DNA of 41,168 nt from Candidatus Eiseniibacteriota bacterium (GTDB lineage: Bacteria > Eisenbacteria > RBG-16-71-46 > CAIMUX01 > WJJG01): positions 1-41,168 of the forward strand of contig JAGMBO010000025.1 of assembly GCA_023129715.1 (NCBI GenBank), given 5' to 3'. Numbering within the stretch: the first letter of the stretch is position 1; the number at the start of each line of letters is the position of its first letter. Shown in pieces: positions 14,757-21,534 of the stretch. The notes beneath the pieces were generated by a model. That model saw only the letters and a list, made by a program, of their open reading frames with translations. It did not search any database and had not been told where the DNA came from. The position numbers and the translations under genes were made by a program.

Positions 14757-15640
14757 TCGCCTCCCGCTTCTGGCGAACCCGCTCCGCGGGGCGTGGTCCG
14801 CTTCGGATCGCATGCTGGCGTCTTCCCACCAGGTCCATAGCTGTGCTCCGCCGCGGGAAACGTTCCCTCTTGCACCGTCCGCACGTACTCCTCGACCGCG
14901 CCGGTGATCAGATCGGCGCCCTCGAGAAATCGGCGCACAAACCGCGGACGGAACTCGCCGAAGAGCCCCAGCATGTCGTGCAGCACGAGGACTTGGCCGT
15001 CGCACCCAGGTCCGGCACCGATGCCGATCGTCGGAATGCGCAACTGCGCGGTGATCTCCGCAGCCAGCAGCGCCGGAACCGACTCGAGCACGAGGCTGCA
15101 GCAACCGGCCGCCTCGAGCGCCGCCGCATCGCGGCGAATAGTCTCCGCCTCGACCGCCTCCCGTCCCCGCACGCCGTAGCCCCCAAGGGCCAGAACCGAC
15201 TGCGGCGTCAGGCCCAGGTGCCCCATGACCGGGATTCCCGCGGCGACCAGCGCCTCGATGGCCGCCACCGAGCGCGCGCCCCCTTCCAGCTTGACCCCGT
15301 CGGCCCGTCCCGCCCGAACCAGCTCGCCGGCCGCCTCCAGGGCGTGGGCGACACTCGGCTGATAGGTCATGAAGGGCAGGTCGGCGAAGACCAGCCCCCA
15401 GGGACGCGCACGCGTCACCGCGCGGGTGTGGTGGATCATCTCGTCCAGGGTCACCGGCAGGGTGGAATCGTAGCCGAGCACCACTTGGCCGAGGCTGTCT
15501 CCGACGAGCAACACCGGAATCCGGCAGGCGTCGAGAATCCGCGCCATCGTGAAGTCGTAGCAGGTCAGCATCGGGATCTTGCGGCCCGCCTCTTTCCAGG
15601 CTGCCAGCCGGGGCACGGTCATGCGCACGGCAGCGGTCAT
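14753..15640 (-). CDS. panB: 3-methyl-2-oxobutanoate hydroxymethyltransferase (ketopantoate synthase)
   Basis: 295 residues. It adds a hydroxymethyl group from methylenetetrahydrofolate to 2-ketoisovalerate, the first pantothenate step. Motifs: MLTCYDFTMARILD, VGDSLGQVVLGYDSTLPVTLDEM, VKLEGG, PVMGHLGLTPQS and GIGAGPGCDGQVLVLHDMLGL. The conserved core ends at FPAAEHSY; a ~20-residue poorly conserved tail follows. The ATG at 15640 overlaps the upstream kinase stop by four bases. It runs straight into panC, so both enzymes are translated together. The folate cofactor it needs links it to folB and folK in the same operon. Confidence 0.95.
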   Translation of the reverse strand: MTAAVRMTVPRLAAWKEAGRKIPMLTCYDFTMARILDACRIPVLLVGDSLGQVVLGYDSTLPVTLDEMIHHTRAVTRARPWGLVFADLPFMTYQPSVAHALEAAGELVRAGRADGVKLEGGARSVAAIEALVAAGIPVMGHLGLTPQSVLALGGYGVRGREAVEAETIRRDAAALEAAGCCSLVLESVPALLAAEITAQLRIPTIGIGAGPGCDGQVLVLHDMLGLFGEFRPRFVRRFLEGADLITGAVEEYVRTVQEGTFPAAEHSYGPGGKTPACDPKRTTPRGAGSPEAGGE

Positions 15641-16296
15641 CGTTCCTCCATCTCCTGTTGCGCGCGCCGGAAGACCCCCCTGCCCTCCTCCAACGCCAGC
15701 GCCGCCTGCAGGAGTTCCGGCACCAGGCCCGGTTCGGCGATGAAGTCGTTTTCCGCCGCGTGAACGACGAGCACCGGGGCTCCATGGTAGTGATTGAAGA
15801 AGTAGGAGTACGCCTCAGCGAGCGTTTCGAGGTATGCCGGATCCATACTGCGTTCGAAGGGGCGGCCGCGGCGGCTGACCCGCTCGAGAAGCACGTCGAC
15901 GGTCGCCTGCAAGTAGATCACTCGGTCGGGCTTGGGAAGCTTCGCCTCCATCAGCTCGAAGATCTGGTTGTACATTCCCAGTTCTTGATCATCCAGGTTG
16001 ATGTGGGCAAAGATGCGGTCTTTCTCGAACATGTAGTCACTGATCATCGTCTCGCGAAACAGGTCGCGCTGGAGCAGGGCACACTGCTGGCGATAGCGGC
16101 TGAGCAGGAAGAAGATCTGCGTCTGAAACGCATACCCGCGCCGGTCGCGATAGAAGTCACCGAGGAAGGGGTTCTCCTCGACCTGCTCGAGGAGCGCATA
16201 GGCGCCGAGCAACTCGGAGAAGCGCTGCGCCAAGGAGGTCTTGCCGACCCCGATGACGCCTTCGACGGCAATGAAGTGCACCTCTGGAACTGCCAC
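15637..16296 (-). CDS. Deoxynucleoside kinase family protein (dAK/dGK-like)
   Basis: 219 residues, normal for the family. The Walker A P-loop GVIGVGKTS begins near residue 13; YMFEKDRIFAHINL and a Glu/Arg-rich lid region ERVSRRGRPFERSMD are typical of deoxyadenosine/deoxyguanosine kinases. These enzymes phosphorylate purine (sometimes pyrimidine) deoxynucleosides with ATP for salvage. The start is GTG at 16296, seven bases after the folK stop, with G-rich ribosome-site-like sequence ahead; an internal GTG five codons on is an alternative. In many bacteria this gene sits next to folK or panB as here. The substrate preference cannot be read from the sequence. Confidence 0.88.
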   Translation of the reverse strand: MAVPEVHFIAVEGVIGVGKTSLAQRFSELLGAYALLEQVEENPFLGDFYRDRRGYAFQTQIFFLLSRYRQQCALLQRDLFRETMISDYMFEKDRIFAHINLDDQELGMYNQIFELMEAKLPKPDRVIYLQATVDVLLERVSRRGRPFERSMDPAYLETLAEAYSYFFNHYHGAPVLVVHAAENDFIAEPGLVPELLQAALALEEGRGVFRRAQQEMEER

Positions 16297-16302
16297 CCCT
16301 GC

Positions 16303-16896
16303 CTACCCCTCTCCGTGCAGTTCGGCGTCCGCCTCCCGCGCCGCGGCGGATGGCGCCCACGGCCAGACGCTGTCGCGGTCGCAGGCCAAGAGCATCTCGC
16401 GCACGTCCGCCTGGCGCAACGGATGACGCCAGTGGGGCAACAACTCCGCCAGGGGAACGAGGACGAAGGGGCGGTCGTGCAACCGCGGATGGGGCACGGT
16501 CGCCCGGGGCCCCCGATGCACGCGATCACCCCACAGGAGCAGGTCGATATCGATCGTCCGGGCCCCCCATCGGATGGTCCGCTGCCGTCCGAGTCGGTCC
16601 TCGATCTTCAGAAGCGCCGCCAGCATCGTCTCAGGATCGGCCGGGGCAAGCAAGGCAACGACCTGGTTGAGATAGCAGGGTTGTGTGTGGGGGCCGAGCG
16701 GCTCGCTCTCGTAGATTCGCGAGGCGCGCAACACGGTGCCGAAGCGCGTCTCGATTGCCGCTCGTGCGCGGGCGAGATGGCGCGCACGATCCCCCAGGTT
16801 GCTTCCCAGACCTAGCGCGGTCCAGGTCCCAGGCGCCTCGCCGCCGGTGATCCCCTGTGGGCCGCCGCTCGCTTGGGGCTTGGTCAATCCCCCCAC
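16303..16896 (-). CDS. folK: 2-amino-4-hydroxy-6-hydroxymethyldihydropteridine pyrophosphokinase (HPPK)
   Basis: Up to 197 residues. It transfers pyrophosphate from ATP to the pterin alcohol in folate synthesis. Motifs: ALGLGSNLGD, YESEPLG, YLNQVVAL, RWGARTIDIDLLLWGD (metal aspartates) and PHPRLHDRPFVLVPLAEL. The core starts near residue 25, so the ~24 N-terminal residues are variable. The start is uncertain: GTG at 16896 sits directly against a GGGGGA run, while TTG at 16887 has better spacing from it. It follows folB by 36 bases and precedes the kinase by six. Confidence 0.94.
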   Translation of the reverse strand: MGGLTKPQASGGPQGITGGEAPGTWTALGLGSNLGDRARHLARARAAIETRFGTVLRASRIYESEPLGPHTQPCYLNQVVALLAPADPETMLAALLKIEDRLGRQRTIRWGARTIDIDLLLWGDRVHRGPRATVPHPRLHDRPFVLVPLAELLPHWRHPLRQADVREMLLACDRDSVWPWAPSAAAREADAELHGEG

Positions 16897-16932
16897 TCCC
16901 CCGAATCGATCTGTTCCCCGACCGCCGCAGCA

Positions 16933-17298
16933 CTACGCCTCGGGTACCGAGAGCTCGACTTCGACGCAACTCAGGTGTGCATCGAAGGGCAGGCTCAGTT
17001 TGCGCACGCGCACGACCGTACGGGTCACCGGGAAGCGTTCACCGATCGCCACTCCGATCTCGCGTGCCAGTGACTCGATCAGATGATACTTGCGCCGCTC
17101 GCTGACCTCGCGCACGGTTTCGTAGACTCTCTGGTAATCGACGGTCTGCGCCAACTCATCGCTGCGAGCAGCCGCAGAGAGATCGAGGCACAGCTCGACA
17201 TCGAGGGTCACCTTCTGGACCCACTCCTTCTCGAGGTCCCCGACGCCAAGTCGAGGAAACACCGTGATTTCCTTCAGGCGGATGATATCGTTGCCCAT
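16933..17298 (-). CDS. folB: Dihydroneopterin aldolase
   Basis: 121 residues, typical length. It cleaves dihydroneopterin to hydroxymethyl-dihydropterin and glycolaldehyde, the step before FolK. Conserved sites can be matched to the Staphylococcus enzyme: the Glu in GDLEKEW (E22 equivalent), the Tyr in VDYQRVYE (Y54) and the Lys in RVRKLSLP (K100). The usual YGYHG at the substrate site reads FPRLG here, so the side activity on other pterins may differ. ATG at 17298 heads the operon down to tatA. The 63-bp gap to the divergent glycosyltransferase must hold its promoter, but I cannot pick out a convincing pair of boxes. Confidence 0.9.
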   Translation of the reverse strand: MGNDIIRLKEITVFPRLGVGDLEKEWVQKVTLDVELCLDLSAAARSDELAQTVDYQRVYETVREVSERRKYHLIESLAREIGVAIGERFPVTRTVVRVRKLSLPFDAHLSCVEVELSVPEA

Positions 17299-17361
17299 GC
17301 GCTAGACTCTCTCGTGACGCGCCAAAGGTAGGCAAGCGGTTTGGGGCACGCAAGGAGAAAC

Positions 17362-18660
17362 GTGTTGGACGGGCCGGAACACCCGGTGCGCCCTGAGCCG
17401 CGCGGGACACCCCCGGCACGCCCGGGACGCCGGTCGCGCGGCGAGCTCCGCCGGCTGCGCATCTGGCTCGTCAGTCAGTCCTACCTGCCCTACTACGGAG
17501 GCATCACCGAGCATGCCTGGCACCTGACCGCCCACCTCGCCCGCCGCGGCCACGAGGTCCGCCTGATCACCGGCCGCCCGCTGCGCGCCGCGCACCCTGG
17601 TGACGATCCCGACCCGCCCGGTGTGACGATCATGCGCACGGGACGCACCCTCCGCATACCGTCGCACGGGGCGCGCGCCTGCGTCACCCTCGGTCCGCGT
17701 GGGCCCCTTTCCCCGGAGCCGCTTGCGCCACCCGACATCCTCCACCTGCAGTCCCCCCTCGAGCCCTTCTTGCCCCTCTGGGCTCTACACCATCTGCCGG
17801 GGCTGAAGATCGGGACCTTCCACACCGGCGGCAACCGGCCGCATTGGGGCTACCGTTATCTGGCCCGCTGGCTCGAGCGTTCCGCCCGGCGGCTTCAGCT
17901 GCGCCTGGCGATCTCCCGCGAGGCGGCGCGCTTCGTCAGCCGCCACCTCCCGGGGCGCTATCGGGTGATTCCCAACGGAGTGGATCTCGATCGCTTCTCG
18001 GGAATCGCGGGGCAGGGCGGCAAACCCGAGCCGCCGCGGCGCGACCGTGCGCGGGTGCTCTTCGTCGGCCGTCTGGATCCCCGCAAGGGACTCTGGCCCC
18101 TCCTGCGGGCGATGGCGGGAATCGCGGCGGACGGGGTTCGTGGGGCGCCCCCAGCCGAGCTGATCATCGTCGGCGACGGCCCGCTGCGCCCCCAACTCAC
18201 CCGTTACATCAAGGAGCGGGGACTCCCGGTGATCATGGCTGGAGCCGTCCCCCGCGCGCGGCTCGCCTCCTACTACCGCGCCGCCGACCTCTTCGTCGCC
18301 CCCGCGACCGATGGGGAGAGCTGTGGCGTGACGTTGCTCGAGGCGCTGGCGGCGGGCCTCCCGATCGTGGCCAGCGACCTGCCCGGCTATCGTGAGACAC
18401 TGGGCCCCGACCCGGGGGGCCTCTTCTGCACACCCGGCTCGGATCGCAACCTGCACGCCGCCCTCACCGCGCTGCTGACCGACCCGGCTCGCCGCCGCCG
18501 GCTCGCCGCCGCCGGCCGGCGGCGGGCGCAACGCTTCGGCTGGACGAGAATCGCCGCCGAGATCGAGGCGCTCTACTACGAGGCGCTGGCAGAAGCGGAG
18601 GCGAAAGGCCTGGGGTCAGTGGAGTGTGAGCCGCGGGCGAAGTCCCGTCTCAGCTATTGA
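17362..18660 (+). CDS. GT4-family glycosyltransferase (PimA-like)
   Basis: 432 residues with two Rossmann domains (GT-B fold). The N-terminal IWLVSQSYLPYYGGITEHAWHL and GTFHTGG, the linker VIPNGVDLDRF, and C-terminal FVGRLDPRKG, VGDGPLR, and GESCGVTLLEALAAGLPIVAS (EX7E nucleotide-sugar motif) place it in GT4 near the phosphatidylinositol mannosyltransferase group. It is cytosolic or membrane-peripheral and transfers a sugar to a lipid or glycan acceptor. The GTG at 17362 (or the adjacent TTG at 17365) is chosen because AAGGAG sits four to seven bases ahead; a TTG at 17341 lies upstream of that site. Its stop overlaps coaX's stop region by 11 bases, in convergent orientation. Confidence 0.88.
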   Translation: MLDGPEHPVRPEPRGTPPARPGRRSRGELRRLRIWLVSQSYLPYYGGITEHAWHLTAHLARRGHEVRLITGRPLRAAHPGDDPDPPGVTIMRTGRTLRIPSHGARACVTLGPRGPLSPEPLAPPDILHLQSPLEPFLPLWALHHLPGLKIGTFHTGGNRPHWGYRYLARWLERSARRLQLRLAISREAARFVSRHLPGRYRVIPNGVDLDRFSGIAGQGGKPEPPRRDRARVLFVGRLDPRKGLWPLLRAMAGIAADGVRGAPPAELIIVGDGPLRPQLTRYIKERGLPVIMAGAVPRARLASYYRAADLFVAPATDGESCGVTLLEALAAGLPIVASDLPGYRETLGPDPGGLFCTPGSDRNLHAALTALLTDPARRRRLAAAGRRRAQRFGWTRIAAEIEALYYEALAEAEAKGLGSVECEPRAKSRLSY

Positions 18661-18668
18661 GACGGACG
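18642..18668. terminator. Hairpin spanning both convergent stop codons
   Basis: CCGTCTCA (18645-18652), loop GCTAT, TGAGACGG (18658-18665): a perfect 8-bp stem, extended to 10 bp on the outer GTCC/GGAC side with one bulged C. It covers the stops of the glycosyltransferase (18658-18660) and coaX (18650-18652). No T-tract, so Rho-independent termination is unproven. Confidence 0.55.
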
Positions 18669-19462
18669 ATGCGCAACAACCCCCGCAGCGTCAACGCCTC
18701 GTCGACCTCTTGAATGGTCTCCGAGCCCGCCCCGATCAGGGGAGCGAGCCCACCGGTGGCGACAATGCGCGCCGGCCGCCGCAGATCTTCCTCCAGGCGG
18801 CGGACAATTCCATCAATGGTACCGATCGCCCCGTAGTAGACCCCCGATTGCACGCTCTCCTCGGTCGTCCGGCCGATGCGCCGCAGAGGCTGGCGGATCT
18901 CGACCCTCGCCAGCCGCGCCGCCCGGCGAAAGAGCTCGTCGGCCGAGGTGCGGATCCCGGGCGCGATCGCGCCGCCGACGTAGCGCCGCCCGGGGCGCAC
19001 GACATCGAAGGTCGTCGCCGTACCGAGATCGACGACAATGGCCGGGAGCGGGCCTCCGGCGACGGCGGCGGCATTGGCGATGCGGTCGGCGCCGATCGAC
19101 GCCGGATCGGGCACCTCGAGCCGCACCCCCGCCCGGGTGCGGCTCGTGACGACGAGCGGCCGGCGGGCATAGAGGCGCTCGCACATGACCTCGTATTCCT
19201 GTGTCAGAGCCGGAACGACCGAACTGATGACGATGCGTCCGGCACGAGTGACGCGCTGATTGTGTCCCCGGCAGAGCGCGGCGATCAGAACGGCGAGCTC
19301 GTCGCCCGTGCGGGCCACGCCTGAACTGACCCGACGGAAGGTCACCAGCTCTTCACCGGCGAAGATCCCGAGCACGGTCTGCGTATTGCCGATGTCGATG
19401 GCCAGCAGGATATCCCCGGGGGATCGCCCTGCGGACGGTGACTGTGCAACAGAACAATCCAT
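18650..19462 (-). CDS. coaX: Type III pantothenate kinase
   Basis: 270 residues. It phosphorylates pantothenate with ATP, the first step of CoA synthesis proper; type III enzymes need a monovalent cation and are not feedback-inhibited by CoA. Motifs of the ASKHA fold: LLAIDIGNTQTVLGIF, SSVVPALT, GADRIANAAA, VDLGTATTFDVV and GGAIAPGI. The ATG at 19462 is chosen because GGGAGAGA precedes it; an upstream start would extend toward tatC. With panB and panC nearby, three consecutive parts of the CoA route lie within 6 kb. It follows tatC by 26 bases and is probably co-transcribed with it. Confidence 0.95.
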   Translation of the reverse strand: MDCSVAQSPSAGRSPGDILLAIDIGNTQTVLGIFAGEELVTFRRVSSGVARTGDELAVLIAALCRGHNQRVTRAGRIVISSVVPALTQEYEVMCERLYARRPLVVTSRTRAGVRLEVPDPASIGADRIANAAAVAGGPLPAIVVDLGTATTFDVVRPGRRYVGGAIAPGIRTSADELFRRAARLARVEIRQPLRRIGRTTEESVQSGVYYGAIGTIDGIVRRLEEDLRRPARIVATGGLAPLIGAGSETIQEVDEALTLRGLLRIVRLNS

Positions 19463-19488
19463 CGTTTCTCTCCCAGCGGGTCCGGCCC

Positions 19489-20604
19489 TCAAATCGACCA
19501 ATCTCCCTCCGGTGGGTGCAGCGGGCGCGGGCGGCCTTCCTCGTTCGCCGGCTCCTGCTTCTGCTCCGGCGACCCGACCTCACCGGTCACCGACGACGCC
19601 CCCCCCGCGGGGCTCTCGCCGCCCGGGGCGCCCTCATCATCACGATCCTCGGACCCACCGCCCTCGCCCGGGGCGCCCTCATCACGATCTTCGGGCCTGC
19701 CGCCCTCGCCCGGGGTGCCCTCGTCATCACGATCTTCGGGCCTGTCGCCTTCGTCCGGGGCGCCCTCATCATCGCGATCCTCGGGGTCGTCGCCCTCGTC
19801 CGGGGCGCCCTCATCATCACGATCCTCGGGGTCGTCGCCCTCGTCCGGAGTGTCCTCCGCGCCACGCTTGCGCCGATAGATCATCGTCGAGACCCAGATG
19901 CTGACGAAGTAGAGCAAGACGATCGGGACAGCGAGCACGAGCTGAGAAGGACCGTCGCCCGGGGTCACGACCGCCGCCACGATCAGGATCATCACAATCG
20001 CGTGGCGCCATTTCGCCTTGAGCAACTCGGGCGTCACCAGCCCGGCGAGGCTGAGCACGGCGATGACCAGGGGAAGCTGGAAGAGGATCCCACAGGCAAT
20101 CGCCATCTTGACGAAGAAGTCGAAGAGATAGCCCACCGCAATCGCCGGCTGCACTGCCTCGGTGGCGAAGCTCATGAGAATGCGCAGCATGGTAGGAGTC
20201 AGCGCCAGCGCCGAGAAGGCCACGCCGATCAGGAAGAGGGTCGTCGACCAGACGACCAGCGGGATCACCAGGCGCCGCTCGTGCTTCATCAGGCCCGGCA
20301 CGACGAAGCTCCAGATCTGGAAGGAAATGAAAGGCAGTCCGACGGTGAAGGCCATCAGCAGGGCCAGCTTCATCCGCGTCATGAAGGCTTCCAGCGGCTT
20401 GATGAACTGGGCCCGCTCGATGGTATGAGCCACCAGGAAGTCGAGGGTCATGCCCGAGACGAACCAGGCGGCAACGGTCAAGACCAGCAGGATCCCGAGA
20501 CACGAGAGCAACACCGAGCGCAGCTCGTCGAGGTGATCGAGAAACGACATGTCGGCCATGCCCGGCGAGGGGCGCAACCGTGATAGCCAGCGGGGAACCT
20601 GCAT
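19489..20604 (-). CDS. tatC: Sec-independent translocase subunit TatC with acidic repeat tail
   Basis: 371 residues against the usual ~250. Residues 1-245 are a complete TatC with six membrane helices: FLDHLDELRS (the N-terminal signal-binding region), PLEAFMTRMKLALLMA, and P-rich periplasmic turns. From 249 on there is a hydrophilic tail, with five ~15-residue repeats at 253-329 of the type PDEGDDPEDRDDEGA, then a Pro/Glu-rich end. The tail follows the last helix and should be cytoplasmic and disordered. TatC recognises the twin-arginine signal. The start ATG at 20604 has a weak GAAGAAG; an internal ATG 15 codons later is possible. See the repeat entry. Confidence 0.94.
   Translation of the reverse strand: MQVPRWLSRLRPSPGMADMSFLDHLDELRSVLLSCLGILLVLTVAAWFVSGMTLDFLVAHTIERAQFIKPLEAFMTRMKLALLMAFTVGLPFISFQIWSFVVPGLMKHERRLVIPLVVWSTTLFLIGVAFSALALTPTMLRILMSFATEAVQPAIAVGYLFDFFVKMAIACGILFQLPLVIAVLSLAGLVTPELLKAKWRHAIVMILIVAAVVTPGDGPSQLVLAVPIVLLYFVSIWVSTMIYRRKRGAEDTPDEGDDPEDRDDEGAPDEGDDPEDRDDEGAPDEGDRPEDRDDEGTPGEGGRPEDRDEGAPGEGGGSEDRDDEGAPGGESPAGGASSVTGEVGSPEQKQEPANEEGRPRPLHPPEGDWSI
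19618..19848 (-). repeat. Tandem ~45-bp repeats coding the acidic TatC tail
   Basis: Five in-frame copies of about 45 bp (one of 42). The encoded units are PDEGDDPEDRDDEGA, the same again, PDEGDRPEDRDDEGT, PGEGGRPEDRDEGA and PGEGGGSEDRDDEGA. The copies nearest the membrane domain are most alike; the distal ones have drifted, as in a repeat that grows at one side. Confidence 0.9.
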
Positions 20605-20645
20605 TGCGCTTCTTCGTGTCCAGGGCCTGAGTCGAGAACCCGAGG

Positions 20646-20675
20646 AGTCTACGGGATCGAGGTCGGCAGGGGCAA
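20646..20675 (-). promoter_or_regulatory. Candidate promoter for tatC-coaX
   Basis: Minus strand: TTGCCC (20675-20670), 18-bp spacer, TAGACT (20651-20646), about 45 bases upstream of the tatC ATG. The same TAGACT box occurs in the promoter at 3667-3695. Confidence 0.4.
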
Positions 20676-20683
20676 GGCGGCCA

Positions 20684-20713
20684 TTGACAGGCCCCCACCG
20701 CGCGCGGTTCTAT
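20684..20713 (+). promoter_or_regulatory. Candidate promoter for the UPF0173 hydrolase
   Basis: A perfect TTGACA (20684-20689) followed after 18 bp by TTCTAT (20708-20713), a weak -10. About 85 bases upstream of the ATG at 20796. Confidence 0.4.
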
Positions 20714-20795
20714 CGAGGGAGGCCGACTAGACGGCTTGGCACGAATTTCGAGCGTGCGGGGGAGGACAAGCGGACCCCGACAAGGAGGAATGCGG

Positions 20796-21473
20796 ATGCC
20801 CCGGGCAACCTTTCTGGGCCACGCGTGCGTGGCCTTGGCCCACGAGCACCACCGGCTGATCGTCGACCCCTTCCTCAGCGGCAATCCGGTGGCGGCGGCC
20901 CAGCCGGCGGAGATCGATGTCCAGTACATCCTCGTCTCCCATGGCCATGGCGATCATATCGGCGATGCGATCGCGATCGCCCTGCGCACCGGGGCGACGA
21001 TCATCGCCAGCTTCGAGCTGGCAACCCTGTGCGCCGGCGAGGGAGCCAAGACCCACCCGATGCACGTCGGCGGGGCCCACGAGTTCGACTTCGGACGCGT
21101 CAAGTTGACCATTGCCCACCATGGGGGCGGGCATGGCGAGAACGCCTCCCGCTACACCGGTCCGCCGGTCGGCTTCCTGGTGACCCTCGGGGGCAAGACC
21201 CTCTATCATTCAGGGGATACAGGTCTCTTCTACGACATGAAGCTGATCGGCGAGATGAACGACATCGAGCTGGCCTTCCTGCCGATCGGCGACAATTTCA
21301 CCATGGGCATCAACGACGCGGTCAAGGCGGTCGAATTCCTCCATCCGCGCCGGGTCGTCCCGATGCACTACGACACCTTCCCGATCGTCTCGGCCGATCC
21401 GATGGTCTTCGCCCGGCAGGTCAAGGGCGCCGAGGTGGTGGTTCTCAAGCCGGGCGCATCGGTCGAGTTCTGA
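20796..21473 (+). CDS. UPF0173-family metal-dependent hydrolase (metallo-beta-lactamase fold)
   Basis: 225 residues, the usual length of UPF0173 (YtkL-like) proteins. The metal-binding HxHxDH motif is SHGHGDH, with further ligands in IAHHGG, YHSGDTG and the C-terminal PMHYDTFP. The fold is that of metallo-beta-lactamases, but these proteins are not antibiotic-hydrolysing; their substrate is unknown. The ATG at 20796 is seven bases after AAGGAGG, whereas the in-frame ATG at 20790 is too close to it. It is a single-gene unit convergent with smc; a weak 6-bp stem (21499-21504 with 21517-21522) lies in the 61-bp gap. Confidence 0.92.
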   Translation: MPRATFLGHACVALAHEHHRLIVDPFLSGNPVAAAQPAEIDVQYILVSHGHGDHIGDAIAIALRTGATIIASFELATLCAGEGAKTHPMHVGGAHEFDFGRVKLTIAHHGGGHGENASRYTGPPVGFLVTLGGKTLYHSGDTGLFYDMKLIGEMNDIELAFLPIGDNFTMGINDAVKAVEFLHPRRVVPMHYDTFPIVSADPMVFARQVKGAEVVVLKPGASVEF

Positions 21474-21534
21474 AGCCCCTGGCGATCCGGTTCGTGACGC
21501 GGGGTCCGCGGTAGCGCCCCGCCGCGCGGTTGTT

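Noticed and set aside
17301-17308. TAGACT as a -10 for the glycosyltransferase
   Set aside because: No -35 at a useful distance upstream; the match may be chance.
19618-19848. CRISPR array, because of regular repeats
   Set aside because: The repeats are in frame, adjacent without spacers and code for part of TatC.
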